From: Alphaproteobacteria bacterium
Lineage (GTDB): Bacteria > Pseudomonadota > Alphaproteobacteria > Rs-D84
NCBI GenBank assembly: GCA_017403085.1
Contig: JAFQOQ010000025.1
Coordinates: 60,442-124,441 of the forward strand
Direction of reading: 5' to 3'
DNA length: 64,000 bases
In this document: positions 42,805 through 51,970 of the stretch, in pieces
Numbering within the stretch: the stretch's first letter is position 1
How the letters are laid out: the number at the start of each line of letters is the position of its first letter
Program-made: the position numbers and the translations under genes
Notes under the pieces: model-generated
Database searches by the model: none
What the model was told of the DNA's origin: nothing
What the model saw: the letters and a program-made list of their open reading frames with translations, nothing else

Positions 42805-43959
42805 TTAGATTTTAATTCGAGCGAAATGTTTAATGTCTTTGCTTGGGGTGTTGCGGAAGAACATGATGCCACAAATAACAATTATTTTTTCTTGCTCGTT
42901 TGGGGATATACGGCTAGACCAATGAATTGATAAAACAGAACGTCTGTAATGTAATACCTTGGATAAAAAACGACGAATTTTATATAAATAATAAAACCTT
43001 ATAAAATTTCGCATCTTGCGAACGCTTTTTATTTCGTATTTAGTTATGTATTTGCTATGAGCTAAAATTTGCATATCAACATCAGATAACCATTCTGCAA
43101 TCAGAGATAATGTTGGACGAATTGTTTTTACATTACCTGCACGTGCTACAATATGCATATATGCGATTTCCCTTTTGTATAAATTAGCCCATATGTCTTC
43201 ATTGGTTATATTATTATCCCGTAACCATTTATGAATTGTGCGCGTTCGTAAAAATGGTATGGTTAAATCTTTTAGGTCAAGTGCATCATCGCGTTGGCGT
43301 AAACGCCAGTGATAAAAAGCATCTTCTGTAAAACAAATACGTTGCGCCAGCAAGAATGTTTGAACCTGGAATAAATTATCCGTCCAGCCAGCACCAGGTA
43401 TTTCTTCGATTGTGATGTTATGCTGTTCCAGAAAAGACCGTTTGTAAATACAAGACCATATACTGGGGTGAAATGATAAAAATTCTGGATGCTTTTTTAT
43501 GTCAAATACACCCGTGGGTTTGGATGTGTTTTTACCACGAAACCAACTAACCTTGGAATTACAAATATCAGCATCTAAGAAATCAAAAAATGTGTAAAAC
43601 TGGGATTTTACAATGTCTGCGTTATTTTTTGTCGCGACGTTATATAATTCTTCATACATATTTGGCTCGATGTAATCATCGGGTTCAAATATTGCAATAT
43701 ATTCCCCAGATGCACGCATTAAACCGGCATTACATGCCGAGCCATAACCACCATTAGGTTTGTGTATTACGATTATACGTGGGTCAGTTGCGGCGTACTC
43801 ATCAATTATTTGCGGACATTTGTCTTTGCCGCCATCATCGACAAGTATGATTTCAATATCTGTCAAGGTTTGGCAAATAATGCTATCTAATGCTGTGCGT
43901 AAATATTTTTCAACACCATAAATTGGTACGACAACCGATATCTTTGGTTGGTTTGACAT
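42805..43959 (-). CDS. Glycosyltransferase family 2
   Basis: A 384-residue GT2 enzyme: ISVVVPIYGVEKYLRTALDS, then IEIILVDDGGKDKC and GEYIAIFEPDDYIEP with the metal-binding Asp-Asp. The acceptor half is long and hydrophilic. It would add a sugar to a lipid-linked or surface glycan at the cytoplasmic face. The ATG at 43959 overlaps the stop of the acyltransferase gene. It is a paralogue of the GT2 at 44695, with a similar start and a different C-terminal part. Confidence 0.9.
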   Translation of the reverse strand: MSNQPKISVVVPIYGVEKYLRTALDSIICQTLTDIEIILVDDGGKDKCPQIIDEYAATDPRIIVIHKPNGGYGSACNAGLMRASGEYIAIFEPDDYIEPNMYEELYNVATKNNADIVKSQFYTFFDFLDADICNSKVSWFRGKNTSKPTGVFDIKKHPEFLSFHPSIWSCIYKRSFLEQHNITIEEIPGAGWTDNLFQVQTFLLAQRICFTEDAFYHWRLRQRDDALDLKDLTIPFLRTRTIHKWLRDNNITNEDIWANLYKREIAYMHIVARAGNVKTIRPTLSLIAEWLSDVDMQILAHSKYITKYEIKSVRKMRNFIRFYYLYKIRRFLSKVLHYRRSVLSIHWSSRISPNEQEKIIVICGIMFFRNTPSKDIKHFARIKI

Positions 43960-44702
43960 TAGATTATTCCTTTGTTTTTTTTTATTTGTTTTAATTTCAA
44001 TGATGGGGTTGCGTGGTCCCAATCAACGTTTTCTTTGATTACTTTTGCCGGGTTCCCGGCCAATATAGTGTTAGGTTTTACAAACCTTTTGGTAACAACG
44101 GTCCCCATACCCACAATTGTATTGTCTGGAATGATGGCATTTTTCAAAATTTTTACACCTTCGCCTATCCAACAATGATTCCCTATTTGTACAGGTTCTG
44201 ATAAATGATTTAGGATCTTGTATGTATCATGTTCCATTATCACATGACCATCAGTTGCCCATATCGATATTGAATTTGAAAACAAGCATGATTCTCCGAT
44301 GATTACACTGGAATTATCTTCGTTCAAATTGACGGCACAACCATGACAATAAAAATTTTCACCAATCTGTATGGATTGATTGTCACCACAGCAAATCCCT
44401 ATGCGAAAATTTTTAATTTTATATTTTGTGGGTTTGATCACAATTTTGGAATTGTTTGCGCGTATGAAAATACTACTTTGTTCGAAGCAAAAATTATTTG
44501 GTAAATATATGGTATTATTGTTGCCGTAAATATCAATGTAAATACCAGAAACTACACTTTTCTTTAACAGAGTCTCTCCAACATAAATTCTATTATTGTC
44601 GCCGTGCAGTTTGTAGTGTGACAAGTATTTATGGCGAAAATTGTGCCGTGCTTTTTGGGACGGTATAAAACAACAAATTAAACGGATTAATAATTTACGC
44701 AT
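43959..44702 (-). CDS. Left-handed beta-helix acyltransferase
   Basis: A 247-residue protein made of hexapeptide-like repeats. The conserved catalytic end is present: SEPVQIGNHCWIGEGVKILK, then IPDNTIVGMGTVVTKRF and ILAGNPAKVIKENVDW. Such enzymes transfer acetyl from acetyl-CoA to a sugar hydroxyl or amino group. It overlaps the upstream GT2 gene by eight bases and belongs to the polysaccharide operon. Confidence 0.88.
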   Translation of the reverse strand: MRKLLIRLICCFIPSQKARHNFRHKYLSHYKLHGDNNRIYVGETLLKKSVVSGIYIDIYGNNNTIYLPNNFCFEQSSIFIRANNSKIVIKPTKYKIKNFRIGICCGDNQSIQIGENFYCHGCAVNLNEDNSSVIIGESCLFSNSISIWATDGHVIMEHDTYKILNHLSEPVQIGNHCWIGEGVKILKNAIIPDNTIVGMGTVVTKRFVKPNTILAGNPAKVIKENVDWDHATPSLKLKQIKKNKGII

Positions 44703-45801
44703 GTTTTACCCCAGCCAATTTCTGTTTGTAAATCGGCAAGAAATTAAATAAATAATGCACCTTGTTCCCATAGCGGATACGGGTCTTGTAAATAGGACCG
44801 CCAACAACCGCCATTGCACGCAACATCCACCACAGCGGATTACGTGGGTAAATTACAGTGTATAATTTCAACCAAGATTTGTCGTCAAAATGCGATTTGT
44901 CCAGTTGGTTTTTATGCTTGTACAAATAAAATTCTGTCTGAAAACGCTGGCGGAATAATTCGCGTGATTCACCAGACAGACGGCGCAAATTCCAAACATA
45001 GTTTGCAAAACGCGAACGATTGATAATCTTGTTCATGTCTGCCAAATCAGGACGATTTTCAAACAGCCATTTTTCTGTATCGTCGTGCGCATCGGCAACC
45101 GCATAAATCTTGTTATTATTTTTGTCAGAATTATTTGCGTGTTTGCGATAGTGCAAAATAACCGTTGGTGTGTACCAAAAACGTGTTGCGGCGGCAAATG
45201 CCTTGGGCTTGAACCCCATGTCTTGGAACGCAGCGCCCGGCGTTTCAGCAAAGCGAATATTGTTATCGCGCAACATTTTATTGCTGTACAGGCATGTCCA
45301 AATACTTGGGTGACCCGTCCAAATAATTTCTGGGTTTGTTTCGGTTGGGCAAAATACTGTTTCGTATAGTTTTGGATCCAAACCAATGCCCCAAGATGGC
45401 CACTCTTTACGTGTGTCGTTGTCAAAGAATACAAATTCAGCCTTGGCCAAGTCTGCATTATTCTGCGTGGCACCGTTATACAATATTTCAAATGCGCGCG
45501 GTTCAATCCAATCGTCAGATTCAACAATCGCAACATATTCACCAGTTGCCGCATCCAGACCACGATTCATGGATTTGCCATACCCCTCGTTTTCTTTGTC
45601 AATGACAACAAAACGTTTATCAGATTTTGCATATTTGTTGATAATATCCAATGTGCCATCGGTCGAACCGTCGTTAATACAGATGATTTCAATATCGCGT
45701 AATGTCTGATTTGCAATACTGGCCAGACATTCGTCCAGATATTTTTCAACGTTATAACATGGAACCAATACTGATACTTTTGGTTGTGATTTTTTTGGCA
45801 T
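44695..45801 (-). CDS. Glycosyltransferase family 2
   Basis: A 368-residue GT2 enzyme: VSVLVPCYNVEKYLDECLAS, IEIICINDGSTDGTLDIINK and GEYVAIVESDDWIEP hold the nucleotide-sugar and metal-binding residues. A C-terminal helical region with basic and hydrophobic residues (NPLWWMLRAMAVVGGPIYKT) may touch the membrane. It overlaps glf by one base. The donor cannot be predicted, but the neighbouring mutase suggests UDP-galactofuranose. Confidence 0.9.
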   Translation of the reverse strand: MPKKSQPKVSVLVPCYNVEKYLDECLASIANQTLRDIEIICINDGSTDGTLDIINKYAKSDKRFVVIDKENEGYGKSMNRGLDAATGEYVAIVESDDWIEPRAFEILYNGATQNNADLAKAEFVFFDNDTRKEWPSWGIGLDPKLYETVFCPTETNPEIIWTGHPSIWTCLYSNKMLRDNNIRFAETPGAAFQDMGFKPKAFAAATRFWYTPTVILHYRKHANNSDKNNNKIYAVADAHDDTEKWLFENRPDLADMNKIINRSRFANYVWNLRRLSGESRELFRQRFQTEFYLYKHKNQLDKSHFDDKSWLKLYTVIYPRNPLWWMLRAMAVVGGPIYKTRIRYGNKVHYLFNFLPIYKQKLAGVKHA

Positions 45802-46892
45802 TAGTTTAATCCTTTGGCTAAATCTAAACAGCGCGCAACCGCCTTGTCCATATCATAGTACTTGTAATCCCCCAATCGGCCAAAGAAATATACGTTGGTC
45901 ATGCCCTGGGCCAGAGATAAGTATTTTTGATATAGTTCGGCATTTTGCGGATTGGCAATTGGGTAATAACGATCGTTCTTGCCGTTTTCAAATGCCTCTG
46001 GATATTCGTACGAGACGATTGTTTTGGCCGATTGGTCGTTTAAGAAATATTTATATTCACCAATGCGCGTAAAGTCATAGTTGCATGGATAATTCACAAC
46101 CGCGACGTCTTGGAACCGTGCAAATGGGTACGTGATGAATTCAAAGCGTTCGCTGCGATATGGTAATTCGCCATACTGATAATCAAAGAATTCATCAATG
46201 CTGCCCGACCAGAACAGACGGTCATATTTCATGTTCTTGGAAAATGGGGTCTTTAATTTTACCGTGATGTTCTTGTGATTTAACATATTCTTTATCATCG
46301 CGGTATAACCACCAATGGGAATGCCCTGATATTTGTCTTGGAAATATCTGTCGTCACGTGAAATATAAACCGGCACGCGACCAGATACCGTTGGGTCAAT
46401 TTCATCAGGCGTCTGGCCCCATTGTTTCAGGGTGTATTCCAAGAATATCTTTTCATAGATGTATTGCGCCAAGAATTGTAAATCTTTGTCGTCTTTCTTG
46501 CGCAGTTCCAAAATCGGAACCTTGACATTAAGGCCGAAATTATCCAACAACTTCTGTTCTATCTTATTGGCAATACTTTCTGGGAATACTGCGTGTAATG
46601 TATTCAGGTTAAATGGGATTGGAACAATTTGACCGTCAATCAGACCACGAACCTTGTGCTGATATGGGTACCACTGGCAAAAACGCGATACAAAATCCCA
46701 TACCGCTTTGTTCGACGTATGAAAAATATGTGTGCCATATTTATGCACACAAATCCCATCAGAATAATAATCATAAATATTGCCAGCAATATGATCTTTG
46801 GAATCAATAATTGTGACAGATTCACCCCGCTCTGCCAAAAGGCGCGCCATCGTCGCCCCAGAGATTCCACACCCAACAATTAAATTCTTCAT
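45801..46892 (-). CDS. glf: UDP-galactopyranose mutase
   Basis: A 363-residue flavoenzyme that isomerises UDP-galactopyranose to UDP-galactofuranose. The FAD loop is NLIVGCGISGATMARLLAER, followed by GNIYDYYSDGICVHKYGTHI (a signature of Glf), KVRGLIDGQIVPIPFNL and TIVSYEYPEAF. Length is typical. It is the first gene of a seven-gene operon (46892-38958). An AGGGT precedes the ATG at 46892. Galactofuranose is therefore a likely component of the surface glycan. Confidence 0.95.
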   Translation of the reverse strand: MKNLIVGCGISGATMARLLAERGESVTIIDSKDHIAGNIYDYYSDGICVHKYGTHIFHTSNKAVWDFVSRFCQWYPYQHKVRGLIDGQIVPIPFNLNTLHAVFPESIANKIEQKLLDNFGLNVKVPILELRKKDDKDLQFLAQYIYEKIFLEYTLKQWGQTPDEIDPTVSGRVPVYISRDDRYFQDKYQGIPIGGYTAMIKNMLNHKNITVKLKTPFSKNMKYDRLFWSGSIDEFFDYQYGELPYRSERFEFITYPFARFQDVAVVNYPCNYDFTRIGEYKYFLNDQSAKTIVSYEYPEAFENGKNDRYYPIANPQNAELYQKYLSLAQGMTNVYFFGRLGDYKYYDMDKAVARCLDLAKGLN

Positions 46893-47103
46893 GCAGTACC
46901 CTATTTTCTTTCGTCGCATATCAAACCGAGTGCAATAATCCACGGCATTCTGTTAGATATGTCGCATTCGATGTTGTATAAAAAAGAAAATGCAAAGCGC
47001 ACCAAGATTTCGCGTGGCAGCGTTTTATATTTCCTTTCCATTTATTCCTAATATGGCAAGAAAAAAGCGAAATGTCAATATGGATTATATGCAACGCAGT
47101 ACG

Positions 47104-48879
47104 CTAGCGAGATATGATATCTTTAAATACTTCGGCCGGTGTTGTTCCGCCCGTGATGCGTGAATTCATGGGGGTAAAATCATCGTTCCCAACCCATACG
47201 CCAATTACCAATTCACCGTTTGAACCAACAAACCATGCATCACGATTTTCGTTGCTGGTGCCTGTTTTGCCGCCAATAACGCCGGGGGCACGCGCACGAC
47301 CACCCGTACCACCCGCGGCAACAACATCTGACAATAATGTTGTCATATATTCAACTGTTTGAGGCTGTAAAACCTGAATTGGTTCGGACGGATTGCGTTC
47401 GTATATAATTTGACCGGATGCATCTGTGATTTTAGTAATTGAATACGGACGCACAGAATACCCAGAATTCCATATTACCGCGTATATATTGGTCAGGTCT
47501 AACAAACTCATTTCCGATGCGCCCAGAACCGTCGAATATTCACGGCGTAATTTTGTGCCGACCCCCAAACGGCCTGCCATAGACAAAATAGAATCAATAC
47601 CATAAGTTTCTGTTAATTTTAATGGCACAGAATTTACACTTTTGGCAAATGCAGTCGCCAATGTAATGTCACCATAGTATTTTTCATTGTAATTGCGCGG
47701 GTTATAATCCCCAATCGCAAATGGAGAATCATTTACATAACTGTCTGGTGCCATGCCATTTTCCAGCGCAACCAGATATACAACCGGTTTAAATGCACTG
47801 CCCGGCTGGCGCGGGGCCATAACACGATTATATTGACTTAATTGATAGTCTGCACCGCCAGACATTGCGCGCAACGCGCCATCAGGTGTCATTGCGACAA
47901 CCGCACCTTGGTATTCGCCGACATGTTCTGGTAATATTGCGGCAATTCGTTCCTGCAATGCCATATCCATAGTGGTATATACATACATATCTGATTCAAA
48001 TGAACCAATACGCGATTTCAATTCATCTAAAACATAGTCCGTCCAATACCGATACATATTAGTATCTGGCGCAGGCGTTGCAGGCGACAACTGTTTCGCC
48101 GCAATTCGCGCCTGGTTCAGGGTGATATAACCCTGGCGCACCATTTCTTGCAAAATCACACGGGCACGTGCAATATTCTTGTCCGGATTTTTCAATGGGC
48201 TGTACGTAGTCGGCGCCTTTAACATGGCAGCAATCTGGGCCGCCTGGGCAATAGACATTCTGTTGGCGGGCGTCTGAAACATCGCGCGCGATGCAGCGTC
48301 AATGCCACGCATGCCACCAACCAAGGATACACGGTTCATATATAAATCTAGAACCTGATTCTTGTTAAATCGATTTTCCAGCCAATATGATAATATAACC
48401 TCTTGCACCTTGCGGGATATTTTCTTTTCGCGCGACAAGAATATATTCTTGGCAGTTTGTTGTGTTATCGTTGAACCGCCGGATGCAACGCGGCCCTTGA
48501 TTATATTAGATATAAATGCACGCGTTATGCCACGGATATCAATTGGACCATGTTGAAAAAAACGCTTGTCTTCGATTGCAACAATCGCCTGCCATACGTG
48601 GGGCGGCAATGTATCAACCGACACAGGCGTACCCATAATCCGATTTGCACTGCGGATTTCGTTGCCGGCAGAATCTAAAAATACCACCGCCGCAGGACGC
48701 GTTTCATGTAAAATTGTATCTAGTGACGGCATACGAAGATAAATATATGACACATACCCAAAAATCAAGACGCCCGTAATCAGCAGTAAATTAAACAAAT
48801 AAACAAACAAACGACGACGCAGCGATGGTGCATCTGGTTGTCGGTCTTTGCGTCTATCTTTTGTTGCAGGTCGTGTCAA
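47104..48879 (-). CDS. Penicillin-binding protein 1A family
   Basis: A 591-residue bifunctional peptidoglycan synthase. One membrane helix (about 24-49) is followed by a GT51 glycosyltransferase domain with the catalytic Glu103 (AIEDKRFFQHGPIDIRGITR) and GGSTITQQTAKN, and then by a transpeptidase domain with PGSAFKPVVYL (SxxK serine), SVN and GGKTGTSNENRDAW (KTG). It links glycan strands and cross-links peptides. At 591 residues it is shorter than E. coli PBP1a and lacks the OB/ODD insertion. Probable product mrcA or pbpC-like; no PBP1C C-terminal domain. Confidence 0.92.
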   Translation of the reverse strand: MTRPATKDRRKDRQPDAPSLRRRLFVYLFNLLLITGVLIFGYVSYIYLRMPSLDTILHETRPAAVVFLDSAGNEIRSANRIMGTPVSVDTLPPHVWQAIVAIEDKRFFQHGPIDIRGITRAFISNIIKGRVASGGSTITQQTAKNIFLSREKKISRKVQEVILSYWLENRFNKNQVLDLYMNRVSLVGGMRGIDAASRAMFQTPANRMSIAQAAQIAAMLKAPTTYSPLKNPDKNIARARVILQEMVRQGYITLNQARIAAKQLSPATPAPDTNMYRYWTDYVLDELKSRIGSFESDMYVYTTMDMALQERIAAILPEHVGEYQGAVVAMTPDGALRAMSGGADYQLSQYNRVMAPRQPGSAFKPVVYLVALENGMAPDSYVNDSPFAIGDYNPRNYNEKYYGDITLATAFAKSVNSVPLKLTETYGIDSILSMAGRLGVGTKLRREYSTVLGASEMSLLDLTNIYAVIWNSGYSVRPYSITKITDASGQIIYERNPSEPIQVLQPQTVEYMTTLLSDVVAAGGTGGRARAPGVIGGKTGTSNENRDAWFVGSNGELVIGVWVGNDDFTPMNSRITGGTTPAEVFKDIISR

Positions 48880-48976
48880 TTTTTATATCCTTTCATAGGC
48901 ATATTATCACAAACAACTTGCGTTTTGCCAGTTATTATAATTATAATCTTAGCACACGAATAGGGAGAAAAGATAT

Positions 48977-49633
48977 ATGAAAAAAATTATTATTTTAGGC
49001 GCATGCTTGATTTCTTTGCCGGCGTTGGCACAGGAATATTTAGACACATACGGTGAATACGACACGTATTCTGTTGAATCTATTAACACACAGCGTGACA
49101 CATACGCAGGAATTAGAATTCATAAAAATGAAAGCCTGGCCATGAAATACGATATTCATAATGGCGGGAATTCGACGATACGCGAAGACAACTTTGGATT
49201 TGGCGCCGTCGTCGGAAACAGATTGTCAGACCATGTAAAGGTAGAATTTGAAACGTCTTATACCGGGGCCAAAGAATCAAAACGCGGACGTGATTTTGAC
49301 TTTGACATATGGGCAAATATGTTCAACATGTACCTATTTCAAGAATTTGATGGTACGGTGGCGCCATATGCGGGATTGGGGATTGGATTTGCAACAATTT
49401 GGTCGGATATAAAATCTGGCGCAGGACATATGTCAGATAGCGTTTTTGATTTATCCGCACAAGCGATGCTGGGGGTAAATTTTGCGTTAAACGACCGGAT
49501 TGACCTGAACCTGGGGGTAAAATACCAATACTATGGCGAAGTCGAACATAAATTGCATGGCAAAGAGTATGCCGTGACAGACGTGGATGCGACCGAATTT
49601 TATTTTGGTGCCGTGTATAAGTTTGGATTATAA
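48977..49633 (+). CDS. Outer-membrane beta-barrel protein
   Basis: A 218-residue exported protein: MKKIIILGACLISLPALAQE is a clear signal peptide, and the rest alternates polar and hydrophobic residues in beta-strands (LNLGVKYQYYGEVEHK; AVTDVDATEFYFGAVYKFGL) with the C-terminal GAVYKFGL typical of eight-stranded barrels of the OmpA/OmpW type. AGGGAG precedes the start. A terminator lies directly after the stop. The function is not determinable. Confidence 0.82.
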   Translation: MKKIIILGACLISLPALAQEYLDTYGEYDTYSVESINTQRDTYAGIRIHKNESLAMKYDIHNGGNSTIREDNFGFGAVVGNRLSDHVKVEFETSYTGAKESKRGRDFDFDIWANMFNMYLFQEFDGTVAPYAGLGIGFATIWSDIKSGAGHMSDSVFDLSAQAMLGVNFALNDRIDLNLGVKYQYYGEVEHKLHGKEYAVTDVDATEFYFGAVYKFGL

Positions 49634-49635
49634 CA

Positions 49636-49662
49636 ATGCGCCCACATGGGGCGCATTTTTTT
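49636..49662 (+). terminator. Terminator of the barrel gene
   Basis: ATGCGCCC (49636-49643) and GGGCGCAT (49649-49656) around a five-base loop, then T7. Confidence 0.88.
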
Positions 49663-49672
49663 ACTGACGCCC

Positions 49673-50069
49673 CGAACCTTGGGGTTCTCATCCTACCATC
49701 GCAGCATAAAAATAAAATGCCCCACAGGGCATTTGATTTTTATGGCGGAAGCGCGGGATTCCCTCGGGCAAAGCCCTGCAGGGCATTCCTGACGATTTGC
49801 GGGCGTAATAACTTCGCAAATCTACTCATTGTCGAACCTTGGGGTTCTCATCCTACCATCGCAACATAAAAATAAAATGCCCCACAGGGCATTTGATTTT
49901 TATGGCGGAAGCGCGGGATTCCCTCGGGCAGGGCCCTGCGGGGCATTCCTGACGATTTGCGGGCGTAATAACTTCGCAAATCTACTCATTGTCGAACCTG
50001 GGGGTTCTCATCTTACCATCGCAGCATAAAAATAAAATGCCCCACAGGGCATTTGATTTTTATGGCGGA
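49673..50069 (-). repeat. 160-bp tandem array derived from the tRNA-Ser tail
   Basis: Two full 160-bp units (from 49673 and 49833) and a third partial unit (49993-50069) that runs into the tRNA-Ser 3' end. The units are nearly identical. Each carries CGAACCTTGGGGTTCTCATC, a GCCCCACAGGGC hairpin that on the minus strand is followed by T-rich sequence, and TATGGCGGA, the reverse complement of the CCA end of tRNA-Ser. Beyond that point the two full units have AGCGCGGGATTC where the tRNA has TGGTGAGGGATTC. So the array copies the tRNA tail and its terminator. Frames within it also contain an internal GATTTGCG...CGCAAATC inverted repeat. Confidence 0.85.
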
Positions 50070-50152
50070 TGGTGAGGGATTCGAACCCCCGGTGGAGTTG
50101 CCCCCACAACGGTTTTCAAGACCGCCGCATTCGACCGCTCTGCCAACCATCC
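50063..50152 (-). tRNA. tRNA-Ser (anticodon TGA)
   Basis: On the minus strand: acceptor arms GGATGGT and ACCATCC, G73 and encoded CCA. The anticodon loop is CTTGAAA, giving TGA. A long variable arm, GTTGTGGGGGCAACTCCACC, is as expected for class II tRNA-Ser. Confidence 0.97.
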
Positions 50153-50189
50153 GAAACTGTTTCCGTCGGTCTTTCAACCTACGGTTTTG
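50136..50189 (-). repeat. 54-bp direct repeat at the tRNA-Ser 5' end, copy 1
   Basis: Identical to 50263-50316. The repeat holds the first 17 bases of tRNA-Ser and 37 bases upstream of it (TTCCGTCGGTCTTTCAACCT). Copy 2 is therefore a truncated tRNA-Ser start, 127 bp away. Confidence 0.85.
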
Positions 50190-50367
50190 GTGCTTCGACG
50201 GACTTCGTCCGCTCGCACTCCACTTCGCTGACGCTCGTAGTCAAGACTCGCACGCCTCAACACGCTCTGCCAACCATCCGAAACTGTTTCCGTCGGTCTT
50301 TCAACCTACGGTTTTGACTGCAGGTTATACAAGTATTCCTGACAAGTCCAACGGCCGTTATTCTACA
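50190..50367. other. tRNA-Ser upstream region with 54-bp repeat copy 2
   Basis: Contains the second copy of the 54-bp repeat (50263-50316) and, between the copies, a 73-bp spacer with the hairpin CGGACTTCGTCCG. No gene is visible. It is likely to include the tRNA-Ser promoter on the minus strand. Confidence 0.6.
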
Positions 50368-51165
50368 TTATTTTTTGCGGATTGCAAATATAAAAATCGA
50401 CATTCCGGCAAAAAACATTACGGCAGACAATAATTGGCCCATCGTCAGGCCCCAAGATGTTAAAAAACCTATTTGGGCGTCTGGCGCACGAAATATTTCA
50501 CAGAACGCACGAAACACCGCATATGACATGCCCATAATGCCCGCTAACGCCCCAGGATAACAACGAAGTTTTGTAAAACGATATAAACAAAACATAATCG
50601 CGAATAATAATAAACCTTCGGTTGCGGCCTCGTACAATGGGCTGGGGTGACGCGGGATATCAATATCGCCATTGAAGACAACGCCCCATGGCACATTTGT
50701 TGGACGACCCATAACCTCCATATTAATAAAATTCGCAATGCGGCCAAAAAATAGACCGATTGGGGCAACGACCGACATCAAATCCAATATCGACCACACG
50801 TTTATATGATTACGACGCGCAAATAAAAATGTTGCAGTAATAACACCAATTAATCCGCCATGAAAACTCATCCCGCCATGCCAAACCGCAAATATTTCCA
50901 ATGGATTCGATAAGAAATACCCCAGGTTATAAAATAGAACGTACCCCAAGCGGCCACCAATTATTACACCCAGTATGACAAACGTTAGCAAATCATCCAA
51001 CTGCTTTTTAGACAATGTAAATTTACTGTCATGGCGTTGCATTAAACGACGAAAAACAATATATCCCAAAACAAACGCTGCGATATACGCCAGCGCATAC
51101 CAGCGGATATCGATTCCAAAAATCGAAATCGCAACTGGTGAAATGGGATTTATTGTTATTGCCAT
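50368..51165 (-). CDS. lgt: Prolipoprotein diacylglyceryl transferase
   Basis: A 265-residue integral membrane enzyme that attaches diacylglycerol to the Cys of lipoprotein precursors. It has about seven membrane helices and the Lgt motifs HGGMSFHGGLIG (catalytic His region) and FFGRIANFINMEVMGRPTNV (signature with the essential Arg and Asn). Length is typical. Lipoproteins such as LptE (3643) depend on it. Confidence 0.94.
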   Translation of the reverse strand: MAITINPISPVAISIFGIDIRWYALAYIAAFVLGYIVFRRLMQRHDSKFTLSKKQLDDLLTFVILGVIIGGRLGYVLFYNLGYFLSNPLEIFAVWHGGMSFHGGLIGVITATFLFARRNHINVWSILDLMSVVAPIGLFFGRIANFINMEVMGRPTNVPWGVVFNGDIDIPRHPSPLYEAATEGLLLFAIMFCLYRFTKLRCYPGALAGIMGMSYAVFRAFCEIFRAPDAQIGFLTSWGLTMGQLLSAVMFFAGMSIFIFAIRKK

Positions 51166-51171
51166 TATATA

Positions 51172-51597
51172 TTAACGTGTTTTTGCCATAACCTTGGCGA
51201 TTGCATCTGCCAGTGGGTTAATAAGTGTTAAATCCTTGGATTGCGTCGCACTTTTTAGAACCAATGGTTCCAAAGCACGCAGTTTTGATTCCAACACCTT
51301 GATAAGTGCCAGATCCTTGTTCTGGGCAGAGTTCGCCAACATCAATTGATTACGCAAATCTGTGCATAACATATTTGCCAAAATAATTTGCAAACGCAAG
51401 ATAAGTGCAGAATCTTGGACCTGGGCAGAACGTGCCGCCTTTAATTTTTTTAACATTTCTTCGCGTTTGCGCTGCAGTGCGTTCATTGTGGTATCATGTA
51501 CCTGACGCCCAGAAAACAATTCGTTGTCTTGTCTGCTTTCTGCGCGCGCCATCGATTTGCACGCCGCCATTGTACGTGGGTTATAAACATATGCCAT
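51172..51597 (-). CDS. Helical protein with internal repeats, unknown function
   Basis: The 141-residue protein is helical, with three short related segments: SAQVQDSALILRLQII, SAQNKDLALIKVLESK and ATQSKDLTLINPLADA (about residues 56-71, 88-103 and 115-130), each spaced by about 28 residues. No signal peptide or membrane helix is seen. AAAGGA precedes the ATG. It is upstream of lgt with six bases between them, so is probably co-transcribed, but a functional link is not evident. Confidence 0.62.
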   Translation of the reverse strand: MAYVYNPRTMAACKSMARAESRQDNELFSGRQVHDTTMNALQRKREEMLKKLKAARSAQVQDSALILRLQIILANMLCTDLRNQLMLANSAQNKDLALIKVLESKLRALEPLVLKSATQSKDLTLINPLADAIAKVMAKTR

Positions 51598-51619
51598 TTT
51601 CTGATATCCTTTTTGACTA

Positions 51620-51895
51620 TTAACGTGTGACCTGTTTCACCGCAGTGGAAGTTCTGGTCATAAAATCTTTTATTTTGGCAATTGATGCATTCAGGTTCGC
51701 AATAGAAATGTCCAGTCTGGCGACCGCGGCCATGTCTCCTTCGGCCTGTCTTAATTCGCGACGCTTTATCGCCTGGTCGCGCAGAAGTTCCATCGACATC
51801 AATTTTTCTGATTGGCTGGTATGTGGCGCGACATCATATTTTGCACCGTTTGTTTTTACGCGCTGTCTGACACCACTTTGGTATAAAGTTGCCAT
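51620..51895 (-). CDS. Small helical protein of unknown function
   Basis: A 91-residue protein: MATLYQSGVRQRVKTNGAKY, then an extended helix (LRDQAIKRRELRQAEGDMAA) ending in IAKIKDFMTRTSTAVKQVTR. The ATG at 51895 has AAAGGA; the open frame continues to 51958. It is 22 bases upstream of the repeat-containing helical protein, and the two may be partners. No family is recognised. Confidence 0.6.
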   Translation of the reverse strand: MATLYQSGVRQRVKTNGAKYDVAPHTSQSEKLMSMELLRDQAIKRRELRQAEGDMAAVARLDISIANLNASIAKIKDFMTRTSTAVKQVTR

Positions 51896-51970
51896 TATTA
51901 TAATCCTTTTGGTCTTGAAATTGTCTGGCCATTGTATTATATATTTGTTAAATAACAAGGAGAAATATTT

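Noticed and set aside
49636..50029. Overlapping open frames across the 160-bp array, with repeated peptides such as QHKNKMPHRAFDFYGGSAGF
   Set aside because: They follow the DNA repeat and its terminator hairpins; there is no start signal, so the repeat is non-coding.
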